Part shown: positions 1 to 8,230 of the stretch, one piece after another
Layout: the number at the start of each line of letters is the position of its first letter
How positions within the stretch are numbered: the stretch's first letter is position 1
Source: JAIBJN01 sp963748205
Lineage (GTDB): Bacteria; Actinomycetota; Thermoleophilia; Gaiellales; Gaiellaceae
DNA: 64,000 bases
Assembly: GCA_963748205.1 (NCBI GenBank)
Contig: CAVVIB010000023.1
Coordinates: 186,001 to 250,000, forward strand
Direction: 5' to 3'
Program-made: the position numbers and the translations under genes
The notes under the pieces: generated by a model
The model's database searches: none
The model's input: the letters and a program-made list of their open reading frames with translations, nothing else
What the model was told of the DNA's origin: nothing

Positions 1-1
1 C

Positions 2-475
2 CAGGACGAGGCGCGGTTCACGATCGACGTCTACCTGCTGCTGGCGCTCTCAGCCCTCTCGCAGTTCCCGGGCTATGCCGCCGCCATCTGGCTCGTCGAG
101 AGAATCGGCCGCAAGCCCACACTCGCGCTCTTTCTGCTTCTCGGCGGCCTGTCGGTGTTTGCCTTCGCCGTCTCCGAGTCCACTGAGCAGTACGTCGCCG
201 CGCTCTTCTTCGTCGGGTTCTTCAACCTGGGAGCCTGGGGAGCGGTGTACCCCTACACATCCGAGCTCTTTCCGACCCGGCTGCGAAGCACTGCGTTCGG
301 CTTGGCGGAGGGAGTGGGCAAGGGGGCGGCAATCGGGGGCCCCTATCTTTTCGGAGCCCTCATCGACGCCACCGGCGAGACGACCTGGTCCCTGACGTTC
401 GTCGCTCTCGTCATGGCCGGGGGCGCCTTTGTGACCCTCCTCGGGCCGGAGACGCGGGGGCGGGCGCTCACGTAG
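2..475 (+). CDS. MFS transporter, sugar-porter type (5' truncated)
   Basis: The C-terminal ~157 residues of a major facilitator superfamily permease; the start lies before the window. The open frame runs from base 2. It carries the conserved inter-helix loop motif GRKPT, hydrophobic helices on either side, and near the end PETRGRAL, which matches the PETKG motif that closes sugar-porter family proteins. It would import or export a small solute across the cytoplasmic membrane; the substrate cannot be told from this part. The gene after it on the same strand has its own ribosome binding site. Confidence 0.85.
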   Translation, partial: QDEARFTIDVYLLLALSALSQFPGYAAAIWLVERIGRKPTLALFLLLGGLSVFAFAVSESTEQYVAALFFVGFFNLGAWGAVYPYTSELFPTRLRSTAFGLAEGVGKGAAIGGPYLFGALIDATGETTWSLTFVALVMAGGAFVTLLGPETRGRALT

Positions 476-510
476 TACCCTGGCCGCAGGCGACTTGAAG
501 GAGGCCGGAG

Positions 511-969
511 ATGCCGACGACGACCCGGGACCGCATCGACGAGATCCAAGCGCTGGAGGAGCTGTGGGCCGCGCCCGCGGCGGCCGAGCCGAAGCCGGCG
601 CACGAGCGGCGAAGGGCCTTCCCGCTCGTTCCCGGAGCCGTGCTCGCCGGCGCCTGGTTCGCCTTCTGGTTCATCATGCTCCCCTACGAGCCGGAGCCGG
701 CGGCCGGTATGGCCAACCCGCTCTGGGGCGACATCGTCGCGTGGAGCCTGCTCGTCTCGGTGCTCGCCGCGGGCGCGCTGGGGCCGGTGCTCCCGAAGAT
801 GGGCTTCGCCCTGGCAGGGCTCGGAGGGTTGCTCCTCACCGTCGTCGCGGTCGGCTGCCGCCTGACGACGCACCACATGGGCAACTGGTGGCTTGCGGAG
901 CTTGCCGCCGCGCTCGTGCTCACCGGCCTCGCGGCCGTGGGGCTTCGCGAGCGCCTACGCCGCGAGTAG
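511..969 (+). CDS. hypothetical membrane protein, 152 aa
   Basis: Not recognised as a named family. The start ATG follows a strong AAGGAGG at 497-503. Residues 1-35 are charged and probably cytoplasmic. Hydrophobic segments follow at about 40-57, 72-92, 96-115 and 122-142, and the tail is Arg-rich, so this is a small four-helix membrane protein. Its last 15 bases overlap the end of the convergent asd gene. The transporter just upstream on the same strand may be co-transcribed with it. Confidence 0.7.
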   Translation: MPTTTRDRIDEIQALEELWAAPAAAEPKPAHERRRAFPLVPGAVLAGAWFAFWFIMLPYEPEPAAGMANPLWGDIVAWSLLVSVLAAGALGPVLPKMGFALAGLGGLLLTVVAVGCRLTTHHMGNWWLAELAAALVLTGLAAVGLRERLRRE

Positions 970-1896
970 CCGCCGCGCCAGCAGCAGCTCGGCGATCTGC
1001 ACGGCGTTCAGCGCCGCGCCCTTGCGCAGGTTGTCGTTGACGATCCAGAGCGCCAGGCCGTCGCCGGCCGTGTCGCGTCTGATCCGCCCGACGAGCACCT
1101 TGTCGCTGCCGGCGGCCTGGCGCGGGGTGGGGAGGTCCGCGAGCTCGATCTGCTCCGATGCGGCCAGCGCCTCGCGGGCCTCGTCCGGCGAGAGCGGATC
1201 GCGCGTCTCCACCCACACCGCCTGCGAGTGGCCGACGAGCACGGGCACGCGCACGCACGTCGCGTGCAGCGGCAGGTCGGGGAGGCCGAGGATCTTGCGC
1301 GTCTCCGCGCGGAGCTTCCACTCCTCGCTGAACTCCTCGCCGTCGAGATCCCAGTCCATCGAGAGGTCGCCCTCGGCGGGCGCGATCGCCTGCAGCTTCT
1401 GGATCCCGGCGTCGCCGGCGCCCGAGGCCGACTGGTAGGTGGCGAGGCGGACGCGCTCGAGGCCGGCGGCCTCGTGCAGCGGCGCGAGGGCGCACGTGAG
1501 CTGCATCGCCGAGCAGTTCGGGTTGGCGACGATCTCGTCGCCGTTCAGAACGTGGTCGTTCACGCCCGCAACCACGAGCGGGATCCCGTCGGTGAGCCGG
1601 TACGCGTCGGACTTGTCGATGGCGACCGCGCCGCCGCGCACGGCGTGCGGAACGAGCTCGCGGCTCGCCTCGGTGCCGACGGAGAAGAAGACGAGGTCGA
1701 GCCCGCCGGCGGCCAGCGCGTCGGGCGTCGCCTCCTCGACCACCAGCTCGCCGTCGCCGTAGCGGACGGTCGATCCCGCCGAGCGAGACGAGGCGAAGGC
1801 GCGGACGTCGCCGAAGCCGCGCTCGGCGAGGAGCTCGAGGGTGACCGTCCCGACGGCCCCCGTGGCGCCCACGACGCCGATGCGCAGGTCAGGCAT
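955..1896 (-). CDS. asd: aspartate-semialdehyde dehydrogenase
   Basis: Reduces L-aspartyl phosphate to aspartate semialdehyde with NADPH, the second step of the pathway to lysine, threonine, methionine and diaminopimelate. The N-terminus has the nucleotide-binding GATGAVG. The active-site cysteine is C128 in NPNCSAMQ, followed by the TYQSASGAG segment. The dimerisation/substrate domain holds CVRVPV and ends with the typical NDNLRKGAALNAVQIAE. At 313 aa it is slightly shorter than the usual ~340. Its start overlaps the end of lysC by 8 bases, so the two are translationally coupled. Confidence 0.95.
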   Translation of the reverse strand: MPDLRIGVVGATGAVGTVTLELLAERGFGDVRAFASSRSAGSTVRYGDGELVVEEATPDALAAGGLDLVFFSVGTEASRELVPHAVRGGAVAIDKSDAYRLTDGIPLVVAGVNDHVLNGDEIVANPNCSAMQLTCALAPLHEAAGLERVRLATYQSASGAGDAGIQKLQAIAPAEGDLSMDWDLDGEEFSEEWKLRAETRKILGLPDLPLHATCVRVPVLVGHSQAVWVETRDPLSPDEAREALAASEQIELADLPTPRQAAGSDKVLVGRIRRDTAGDGLALWIVNDNLRKGAALNAVQIAELLLARRLLAA

Positions 1897-3145
1897 GCTG
1901 GCGCTCCGCCTGAGCCGAGCCGAGGTCGAACGCGTCGTGCAGCGCCTGCACGGTCTTCTCGACGTCGTCGTGCGGCACGTAGAAGGCGATCTTGATCGGC
2001 GAGGTGGCGACGAACTTCGGCGTGACGCCGAGCTCGCGCAGCGTGGCGAACGTGCGCGCGGCGACGCCCGGGTGGCTCTTCATCCCGGCGCCGACGACGC
2101 TGACCTTGCCGAGCCCGTCCTCCTGCGCGTAGGAGGCGCCGAGGGCGCTGAGCGCGTCGTCCGCCTGAGGCCGGTCGTCGAGCGGGGCGGAGAAGACGAT
2201 GCGGGAGTCCATCTGGATGATCGTGTCCACGTTCACCTCGGCGGACGCGAGCGCCTCGAAGAGCTCGGCCGGGCCGACGCCCTCCACGGCGTACACGGCC
2301 TCCTCGACCGTGTGCGTGACGCCCGAGATCAACGCTTTCTCCAGCATCCGTGCGTCCTCCTCCCTGATCCACGTCCCCGGCTTGTCGGTGAACGTCGAGC
2401 GGACGTGCACCATCACGCCGTGGTTGCGCGCAAACTCGACCGAGCGTAGCTGAAGCACCTTCGCGCCCGAGGCCGCCATCTCGAGCATCTCCTCGTAGCT
2501 GACGGCGTGGAGCAGCTGGGCGCTCCCGACGATGCGCGGGTCGGCAGTGAAGACCCCGTCGACGTCCGTGTAGATCTCACAGGCGTCGGCGCCGAGCGCG
2601 GCGGCGAGCGCGACGGCGGTCAGGTCGGAGGCGCCGCGGCCGAGCGTCGTCACCTCGAAATCCGTGGACACGCCCTGGAAGCCGGCCACGAGCACGATGC
2701 GCTCCTCGTCGAGGGCGTGGTTGATGCGGTGCGCCTTGACCTCGATGATCTTCGCCTTCCCGTGGGCGGTGTCGGTGACGATCCCCGCCTGGGAGCCGGT
2801 CAGCGAGATGGCGCTGGTGCCGAGGTCGGAAATGGCCATGGCCACGAGGGCGCAGGAGATGCGCTCGCCGACCGAGATGAGCATGTCCAGCTCGCGCGGG
2901 GCCGGCCGGGGCGAGACCTCGTGGGCTAGGGCCCGTAGCTCGTCCGTGTGGTAGCCCATCGCCGAGACGACGGCCACGACCCGGGCCCCGGACTTCTTGG
3001 TGGCGACGAGGCGCGCCGCGACCTTGCGGATCTTCTCCGGGTCGGCAACGGACGTGCCCCCGAACTTCATCACGACCGTGCCGGCGGCGGCCTTCGGCTC
3101 GTCCGGCTCGATCTCGGGCAGGGTCTCGTAGGCCGTCTCGGTCAT
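1889..3145 (-). CDS. lysC: aspartate kinase
   Basis: Phosphorylates L-aspartate with ATP, the first committed step of the aspartate amino-acid family. The kinase domain starts with the diagnostic VMKFGGTSV at about residue 25 and continues through TLGRGASDLTAVALA and the EIYTDVDGVFTADPR segment. Two ACT regulatory domains fill the C-terminal third, where lysine or threonine feedback normally acts. The length (418 aa) is typical of actinobacterial enzymes. It lies immediately before asd in a two-gene operon. Confidence 0.95.
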   Translation of the reverse strand: MTETAYETLPEIEPDEPKAAAGTVVMKFGGTSVADPEKIRKVAARLVATKKSGARVVAVVSAMGYHTDELRALAHEVSPRPAPRELDMLISVGERISCALVAMAISDLGTSAISLTGSQAGIVTDTAHGKAKIIEVKAHRINHALDEERIVLVAGFQGVSTDFEVTTLGRGASDLTAVALAAALGADACEIYTDVDGVFTADPRIVGSAQLLHAVSYEEMLEMAASGAKVLQLRSVEFARNHGVMVHVRSTFTDKPGTWIREEDARMLEKALISGVTHTVEEAVYAVEGVGPAELFEALASAEVNVDTIIQMDSRIVFSAPLDDRPQADDALSALGASYAQEDGLGKVSVVGAGMKSHPGVAARTFATLRELGVTPKFVATSPIKIAFYVPHDDVEKTVQALHDAFDLGSAQAERQHA

Positions 3146-3184
3146 GCGCCGATTGTACGGATGGCCTCCCGCGGCACTCGTGCT

Positions 3185-5038
3185 TCAGACGGCTGCTGCG
3201 ATCAGCTCCTCGAGAGCGGGGTTGTCGACCTGCGCCGCCAGCGCGCGGGCGTTCTCGAGGGCGGCGGGCTCGCCGAGCCGGGCGCGATGGACCGTCGCCC
3301 GGACGAGCAGGTCGCGCAGGCCGCGGCTCGCCGCGATCGCCTCGAGCTCTCCGACCCAGCGCTTCGCGGACGCATCTCCGTGCTCGACGGCCGTCCCGCA
3401 GAGCGCATCCAGCCCGTAGGCCTCGATCCAGAGGTAGGTGTCGGGCAGGCGCCGGCAGAGCCGGGGCGCTTCGACCAGGAGCTCCAGCCCTCGCTCGACC
3501 TCCCCTCGCTCGACGGCGACCAGCCCGCGTCCGCGCGTGGCAATGCTCTCCCAGCAGGGATCACCGATCTCGCAGCCGAGCGCGAACGCATGCTCGAACG
3601 CGTCCGACGCCGCGTCCACATGCCCATGCCTGAGGTCGATCTCCGCACGGAGCGACTCCGGCCAGGAGCGGAACGAGTGCAGGCCTCTGGCGTCGACGAG
3701 CGCCAGCGCCCGGTCGAGCAGGGCGGTCGCCTCGTCGAGCTCGTTCCGGAGCACGTGGAGCTTGGCGTGCATCGTCAAGGCCTGGCCGAGCGCCTCCGGG
3801 CTCTGCAGGCCCTCGCTCCGGACGGTCGCCGAGAGGAGAAGCCGCGTCGCGTTCGCGTAGTCGCCCACGTCGCTCCGACACGTTCCGAGGATGACCTCGA
3901 TCCAGGCGAGCTCCTCCTCGTCGCCGTCCGCGAGCTGCGCCGCGCGGGCGAGTGTGGCCTCCGCGCGGTCGTAGCCGCCGCGGAGGAACTGGATCCACCC
4001 GGCCTCCCGCCAGCCCGTGGCGGCCAACCGTCGCTCGCCGATGCGCTCGGCGAGGATGCTGCCCTCGTGCAGCGCCTCCGCGCCCTCCTCGTCGGTGCCC
4101 CGGCACGAGTGGACGAGCGCGCGGCCGAGCCCGACGAGCGCCCTGGCGAGGAGTGCGGGATCGTCCTCGCGGCGGGCCGAGGCAACCGCTCCGCGCAGGC
4201 GGGCGACGCCCGCCTCGGGAGCGCCGGCCTCCACGGCGGCCATGCCGGTCTCGATGAGGACGTTCACCGCCGAGGGCCCGGAGACGCGCGTGCCCACCGA
4301 GGCGAGGGGCTCCGCCGCCGCCGAGGCGAGCGCCGGGCTCGGCTCGATCCCCAGGTCCTGGCGAAAGAGCTTCGTGCAGGCGGTCACCTGGCGCTCCGCA
4401 GCCTCCGCGTCGCCAACCGCCCGCAGGCAGCGCACCAGGAGCACGTGCGCGTTCTCGTCGTACGCGTTCAGGCGCACAAGATGAGCCGCATGGCTCCGCG
4501 CGGTGTCGGCCTCGCCGCGCGCCAGCAGGGCGAGCGCCGCCTCGTGGAGCACGGCGGCCGTCGTCCCGGCGACGTGACGGCGCTCGTTCTCGAGCCAGTT
4601 TTCGAAGCTCGGGCTCGACCGGAACGCCATGCCGTCGAGGAGATCGTGCCCGAGGCCGGGCAGCGCGGCCGCTTCCACCCACGAGCCCGTGCGCAGGATC
4701 TCGACGTCGACGAACGCCTCCGGCCCGAGCGCGAGCCGCACAGGATTGCCGCCGACCTCGGCGTGAGGGCCGAGTTGGCGACGGAGCGCCGAGAGCGTCG
4801 AGCGGAGGGCGCCGAGCGGGTCGTCGGCCTCCGGGAAGAGCAGGCCCGAGAGGCGTTCGCGGGACGAGGGGACCTCGGTGCGCACGAGGTACGTGAGCAG
4901 GCCCCAGTGCTTGCGCCCCGCCGGCGCCTCGACCTGGACTCCGCCTCGCTGGACGGTCGGCGTGCCCAGAAGATGAATCCGGAGGTCCATGCCGCCGCCG
5001 ACGGCCGGATTTTTCACACGTTCGCTCACACGCCCCAT
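3185..5038 (-). CDS. SARP/BTAD-family transcriptional activator with TPR-like region
   Basis: A cytoplasmic regulator of about 617 aa. An N-terminal OmpR-like winged helix (about residues 17-95, starting with MDLRIHLLG) is followed by a bacterial transcriptional activation (BTAD) domain to about 250, then a long helical repeat region like the TPR arrays of AfsR relatives. No NB-ARC ATPase domain is evident between them. I chose the ATG at 5038 because GGAGG lies 6 bases before it; a later ATG at 4990 begins directly at the DNA-binding domain. It is divergent from the exported cupin gene with only 65 bp between, so it may control that gene; this is inference. Confidence 0.85.
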   Translation of the reverse strand: MGRVSERVKNPAVGGGMDLRIHLLGTPTVQRGGVQVEAPAGRKHWGLLTYLVRTEVPSSRERLSGLLFPEADDPLGALRSTLSALRRQLGPHAEVGGNPVRLALGPEAFVDVEILRTGSWVEAAALPGLGHDLLDGMAFRSSPSFENWLENERRHVAGTTAAVLHEAALALLARGEADTARSHAAHLVRLNAYDENAHVLLVRCLRAVGDAEAAERQVTACTKLFRQDLGIEPSPALASAAAEPLASVGTRVSGPSAVNVLIETGMAAVEAGAPEAGVARLRGAVASARREDDPALLARALVGLGRALVHSCRGTDEEGAEALHEGSILAERIGERRLAATGWREAGWIQFLRGGYDRAEATLARAAQLADGDEEELAWIEVILGTCRSDVGDYANATRLLLSATVRSEGLQSPEALGQALTMHAKLHVLRNELDEATALLDRALALVDARGLHSFRSWPESLRAEIDLRHGHVDAASDAFEHAFALGCEIGDPCWESIATRGRGLVAVERGEVERGLELLVEAPRLCRRLPDTYLWIEAYGLDALCGTAVEHGDASAKRWVGELEAIAASRGLRDLLVRATVHRARLGEPAALENARALAAQVDNPALEELIAAAV

Positions 5039-5103
5039 TGCAAGCCTCCGGATCGTCCAGTTGATCACAAGGAGCTGGGCGAGACAACTAGACGGAGGTA
5101 GAA

Positions 5104-5614
5104 GTGATGAGAAGGATGCGGCATGTTCGCCTCGCCGTTCTCGGCGTGGCGCTTCTGATCGCGGTCGTCGCGGTCGGCGTGGCGATCGCGACGCCGTCCT
5201 CGGGAGTCACGGCCGAGACCTATCGCGGCAACGTCCAGGGGCAGCTGAACCTGTTCACGAAGTTCAGCCCCGGTGTCAGCTGCGAGGATCAAGACGAAGG
5301 GCGCGTTCGAGATCGTCGTGCAGAAGATCGTGGCGGAACCGGGCGCCACGTTCGGCTGGCACTACCACCCGGGCGAGAACGTGAACGTCGTTGCCCAGGG
5401 AACGGTCAGCCTCTACCACGCCAAGAAGTGCACGATCGAGATCAACTACGCCGCCGGGAGCGGCTTCAGCACGTCTCCCGACGAGGTGCACCTCGCTCGC
5501 AACGAGGGGACGGACACGCTGATCATCTACGCGACCTACCTCGTCCCGAAGCAGACGCCGGCACTGCCGCTTCGGATCGACCAGCCCTCTCCGGGGCCGG
5601 GCTGTCCGCTGTAG
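5104..5614 (+). CDS. exported cupin-domain protein (interrupted by one frameshift)
   Basis: The first ~58 residues give a membrane anchor or signal segment (LAVLGVALLIAVVAVGVAIA), and the rest, in the next frame, is a single cupin barrel. That part holds the metal-binding motif GWHYHPGENVNVVAQG and a later H (EVHLARNEG). Removing one base near 5280 joins the two parts smoothly (..VSARIKTKGAF..), so the break looks like one extra base. GTG 5104 and ATG 5107 both sit behind GGAGG at 5094-5098. The substrate is unknown. It ends before a strong bidirectional terminator. Confidence 0.7.
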
Positions 5615-5624
5615 GAACCACTCG

Positions 5625-5657
5625 AGAGCAGGGCGCCGGCAGCCGGCGCCCTGCTCT
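5625..5657. terminator. bidirectional terminator
   Basis: Perfect 16-base inverted repeat (5625-5640 against 5642-5657) between the convergent cupin and ferredoxin genes. Confidence 0.85.
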
Positions 5658-5660
5658 TCC

Positions 5661-5885
5661 TTACGGGAAGAGGCGCTCGCCGCTCTCGGCGTCCGCGACC
5701 GAGATGGCGCCGGTCGGGCAGTAGCCCGCCGCCTGCAGGACCGTCTTCTCTGGTGCCCCGGCGGGCTCGACCACCTCGGACTGGCGGTTCGCGTTGTGGC
5801 GGAAGACCTCGGGCGCGAGGAAGACGCACTGGCCGTTCCCCATGCACAGGTCGTGGTCGACGGTGATCAGCAGCGTGCGCGTCAC
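5661..5885 (-). CDS. ferredoxin, [3Fe-4S]-type, P450 partner
   Basis: A 74-aa ferredoxin starting at GTG. Its cysteines are C14 and C20 in DLCMGNGQC and C56 in GYCPTGAI. This three-cysteine pattern (CX5C...CP) is that of the small [3Fe-4S] ferredoxins that feed electrons to actinobacterial P450s. The start overlaps the P450 stop codon as GTGA, so the pair is co-transcribed and coupled, and the P450 is its likely redox partner. No ferredoxin reductase gene lies nearby. Confidence 0.92.
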   Translation of the reverse strand: MTRTLLITVDHDLCMGNGQCVFLAPEVFRHNANRQSEVVEPAGAPEKTVLQAAGYCPTGAISVADAESGERLFP

Positions 5886-7105
5886 CAGGCCACCGGCAGG
5901 GCGGTCAGCGAGCGGAACTGGATGCTCGGCGCGTACTCGAGCTCCTGGGTCTCCAGGCGGAGCGAGCCGAAGCGCTCCGCGAGCGCGCGGAAGACCTCCT
6001 GGCCTTCGATGCGCGCGAGCGAGGCGCCGAGGCAGTAGTGGATCCCCGCGCCGAAGGAGACGTGCGGGTTCGGCTTGCGGCGGATGTCGAAGCGATCGGG
6101 GTCGTCGAAGGCGCGCGGGTCGCGGTTGGCAGCGGCCATGATCCAGCGGATCCGGTCGCCCTGGCGGATCGTCTTTCCGTGGCGCTCGACGTCCTGCGCG
6201 GCGATGCGCTGCGTCGACTTCACCGGCGGGTCGTAGCGGAGGCACTCCTCGGTCGCCGTCCGCGCGGCGCCGGCCGGGTCGGCGCGCAGCTGCTCCCACT
6301 GGTCGGGATGCCGGATCAGCGCCAGCGTGCCGTTGCAGATCAGGTTCATGGTCGTCTCGTGGCCGGCGAAGAGGAGCAGAGCCGTGTTGACGAGCACCTG
6401 GTGGCGGGTGAAGACACCCTCCTTCTCCGCGGCCGCGAGCACGGAGATGAAGTCGTCGCTCGGCGTCGCCGCGCGCTCGTCGACCTTCGGGGAGACGTAC
6501 TCGATCATCCCCTCGATCCCCTCCATCAGGAGCTTCATGCGGTTGGGCTCGCCGCGGTTGATGTAGAGGAGCCGGTCGGCGAGGTGGCGCAGGTGCTCGC
6601 GGTCCTCCTCGGGCACGCCCATCATCTGCGTGATCACGCGGACGGGGAGGGGCGCGGCGAGCGCCTCGAGCACGTCCATGCGCCCGTGGGGCTCGGCTTC
6701 GTCGAGGAGCTCGGAGACGGCCGCGCGGACGAACGGCCGCCAGCCCTCCATCGCCTGCGGCGTGAAGTACTCGTGCACCGCGCTCCGCATCGAGAGGTGC
6801 GCCGGGCGGTCGTGCTCGACGAGCTGGTCGGAGCGGAACTCCTTCACCCGGTCGAAGAGGGGCGCGTCCTCGGCGTCGATCGGCGGGTGCGGCGGCCGCC
6901 GGTCGGTCTTGATCACCGCCGAGGAGAAGAGCTCGTGGTGGCGGATCAGCCAGACGAGGTCCTCGTAGCGCGTGACGATCCACATCTCCGCGCGCGGGTT
7001 CCAGTGCACCGGGTCGGTCTCGCGGAGGTGGCCGAAGTACGAGTACGGGTCGGCGATGACCTCGGGCGCGAACAGGTCTTCCGGGTCGGCTGCCAGGGTC
7101 GCCAT
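5882..7105 (-). CDS. cytochrome P450
   Basis: A haem-thiolate monooxygenase of 407 aa, the normal size for soluble actinobacterial CYPs. Landmarks are the I-helix oxygen-binding FAGHETTMN, the K-helix ExxR in EECLRYDPPV, and the haem-cysteine loop FGAGIHYCLGASLAR near residue 350. No membrane anchor is present. The substrate cannot be predicted. It is followed by its ferredoxin and preceded by a candidate sigma-70-type promoter with an inverted repeat in the leader, so regulated expression is plausible. Confidence 0.96.
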   Translation of the reverse strand: MATLAADPEDLFAPEVIADPYSYFGHLRETDPVHWNPRAEMWIVTRYEDLVWLIRHHELFSSAVIKTDRRPPHPPIDAEDAPLFDRVKEFRSDQLVEHDRPAHLSMRSAVHEYFTPQAMEGWRPFVRAAVSELLDEAEPHGRMDVLEALAAPLPVRVITQMMGVPEEDREHLRHLADRLLYINRGEPNRMKLLMEGIEGMIEYVSPKVDERAATPSDDFISVLAAAEKEGVFTRHQVLVNTALLLFAGHETTMNLICNGTLALIRHPDQWEQLRADPAGAARTATEECLRYDPPVKSTQRIAAQDVERHGKTIRQGDRIRWIMAAANRDPRAFDDPDRFDIRRKPNPHVSFGAGIHYCLGASLARIEGQEVFRALAERFGSLRLETQELEYAPSIQFRSLTALPVAW

Positions 7106-7143
7106 GGGCGAATGCTACGCCCCGCGAAAACGTCCCGTTAAAT

Positions 7144-7179
7144 GTTGAACCGGCCGACCCGAAGGCCGCCCGGTTCAAC
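7144..7179 (-). promoter_or_regulatory. inverted repeat in P450 leader
   Basis: Perfect 10-base arms (GTTGAACCGG at 7144-7153 and CCGGTTCAAC at 7170-7179) enclose a partly paired interior with a UUCG-like loop on the minus strand. It lies between the candidate P450 promoter and start codon. It could be an operator, a leader hairpin, or a terminator of upstream transcription. Confidence 0.45.
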
Positions 7180-7187
7180 GCGAGCAC

Positions 7188-7215
7188 TCTATACAGACAC
7201 CACTTCTTAATGCAA
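7188..7215 (-). promoter_or_regulatory. candidate promoter for the P450-ferredoxin operon
   Basis: On the minus strand TTGCAT (7215-7210) and TATAGA (7193-7188) are separated by 16 bases and point to the P450 start about 80 bases downstream. Both boxes are close to the vegetative sigma consensus and stand out in a GC-rich background. Confidence 0.5.
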
Positions 7216-7229
7216 GAAAGAGGTGAACG

Positions 7230-7322
7230 TCACATGTCTCAGCGGCGGCGAAGCCGCACAGGCTGAGACCTGGAGGAGGCGGGTGGCTTTGCCACTCGCC
7301 TCCGTTCACATGTCTCGGCGGC
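7230..7322. repeat. short direct repeat and nested hairpins after recR
   Basis: A 17-base element differing at one base occurs at 7230-7246 and at the end of recR (7306-7322). The first copy is part of a nested hairpin whose outer arms are GTCTCAGC (7236-7243) and GCTGAGAC (7262-7269). It looks like a partial duplication of the recR 3' end or a REP-like palindrome. Confidence 0.4.
7275..7302 (-). terminator. probable recR terminator
   Basis: Twelve-base arms (one G-T pair) around a three-base loop lie just downstream of the recR stop codon. Confidence 0.55.
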
Positions 7323-7896
7323 CCGCGAGGGCGCGGCCGAGGGTGACTTCGTCCGCGTACTCGAGGTCGCCGCCGACCGGGAGGCCGCTCGCCAGACGGG
7401 TCACGCGGGTGCGTCCGCGGAGCCGGTCGGCGATGAAGTTCGCCGTCGCCTCGCCGGTCATGTTGGGGTTCGTGGCGAGGACGACCTCCTCGACGCCGTT
7501 GCTCTCGACGCGCGCGAGGAGCTCGTCGATGCGCAGGTGCTGCGGCTCGACGCCGTCTAGGGGCGAGAGCGCGCCGCCGAGGACGTGGTAGAGGCCGCGG
7601 TACTCGTGCGTGCGCTCCATGGAGAGGACGTCGGCCGGCTGCTCCACGACGCAGACGACCGTCCGGTCGCGCCGCGTGTCGAGGCAGATGACGCAGAGCT
7701 CCTCCTCGGTCAGGTTCCCGCAGTCGCGGCAGAAGCCGATGCGCTCCTTCACCTCGCGGATCGCGTCCGCCAGCGCGAGCGCCTCCTCGTCGGACACGCG
7801 GAGGAGGTGGAAGGTCAGGCGCTGCGCCGTGCGCGAGCCGATGCCGGGCAGGCGCGAGAGCTGCGCGATCAGGTTCTCGACGGTCGGGCTGAACAC
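7306..7896 (-). CDS. recR: recombination mediator RecR
   Basis: Acts with RecF and RecO to load RecA on gapped DNA. The 196-aa protein has the helix-hairpin-helix LSRLPGIGSRTAQRLTFHLL, a four-cysteine zinc finger (CRDCGNLTEEELCVIC), and a Toprim domain starting VVCVVEQPADV. It is the last gene of the widely conserved dnaX-ybaB-recR cluster. Confidence 0.96.
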   Translation of the reverse strand: MFSPTVENLIAQLSRLPGIGSRTAQRLTFHLLRVSDEEALALADAIREVKERIGFCRDCGNLTEEELCVICLDTRRDRTVVCVVEQPADVLSMERTHEYRGLYHVLGGALSPLDGVEPQHLRIDELLARVESNGVEEVVLATNPNMTGEATANFIADRLRGRTRVTRLASGLPVGGDLEYADEVTLGRALAGRRDM

Positions 7897-7912
7897 TCAG
7901 CCCATAGTTTGA

Positions 7913-8227
7913 CTACAGGCCCGGCAGGCCCAGGCCCTTGAGGCCGCCGCTGACGTCCCCGAGCTTGGACTGCGCGAGCTCCTGGGCGTTCGCAAGCGCC
8001 TGGTTGACACCGGCGAGGACGAGGTCCTCGAGCGTCTCGGGGTCGTCCGGGTCGATCGCCTCGGGGGAGATCTTGATGTCGACGATCTCGCCAGAGCCGC
8101 TCGCCGTCACGGTGACCATCCCGCCGCCGACGCTGGCCTCGACGCGCTCGTTGGCGAGCTCCTCCTGCGCCTTGAGCATCTCGGCCTGCATCTGCTGGAC
8201 CTGCTGCATCATCTTGTTCACGTCCAT
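7913..8227 (-). CDS. YbaB/EbfC family nucleoid-associated protein
   Basis: A 104-aa DNA-binding protein of the YbaB/EbfC family, which coats DNA as a dimer. The N-terminal helix is rich in Met and Gln (MMQQVQQMQAEMLKAQEEL), the central beta-strand region holds VTVTASGSGEIVDIKI, and the C-terminal helix precedes a flexible Gly/Leu tail. It sits between dnaX and recR as in most bacteria; the gap to dnaX is 3 bases. Confidence 0.95.
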   Translation of the reverse strand: MDVNKMMQQVQQMQAEMLKAQEELANERVEASVGGGMVTVTASGSGEIVDIKISPEAIDPDDPETLEDLVLAGVNQALANAQELAQSKLGDVSGGLKGLGLPGL

Positions 8228-8230
8228 GAG

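Noticed and set aside
2948..5101. 717-aa plus-strand ORF
   Set aside because: A GC-rich shadow of the SARP gene and lysC on the other strand; composition is Arg/Ala/Gly-rich without domains.
5661..7187. 508-aa minus-strand ORF spanning P450 and ferredoxin
   Set aside because: Only its last 74 codons are the ferredoxin; the rest is the P450 in the wrong frame, so there is no fusion protein.
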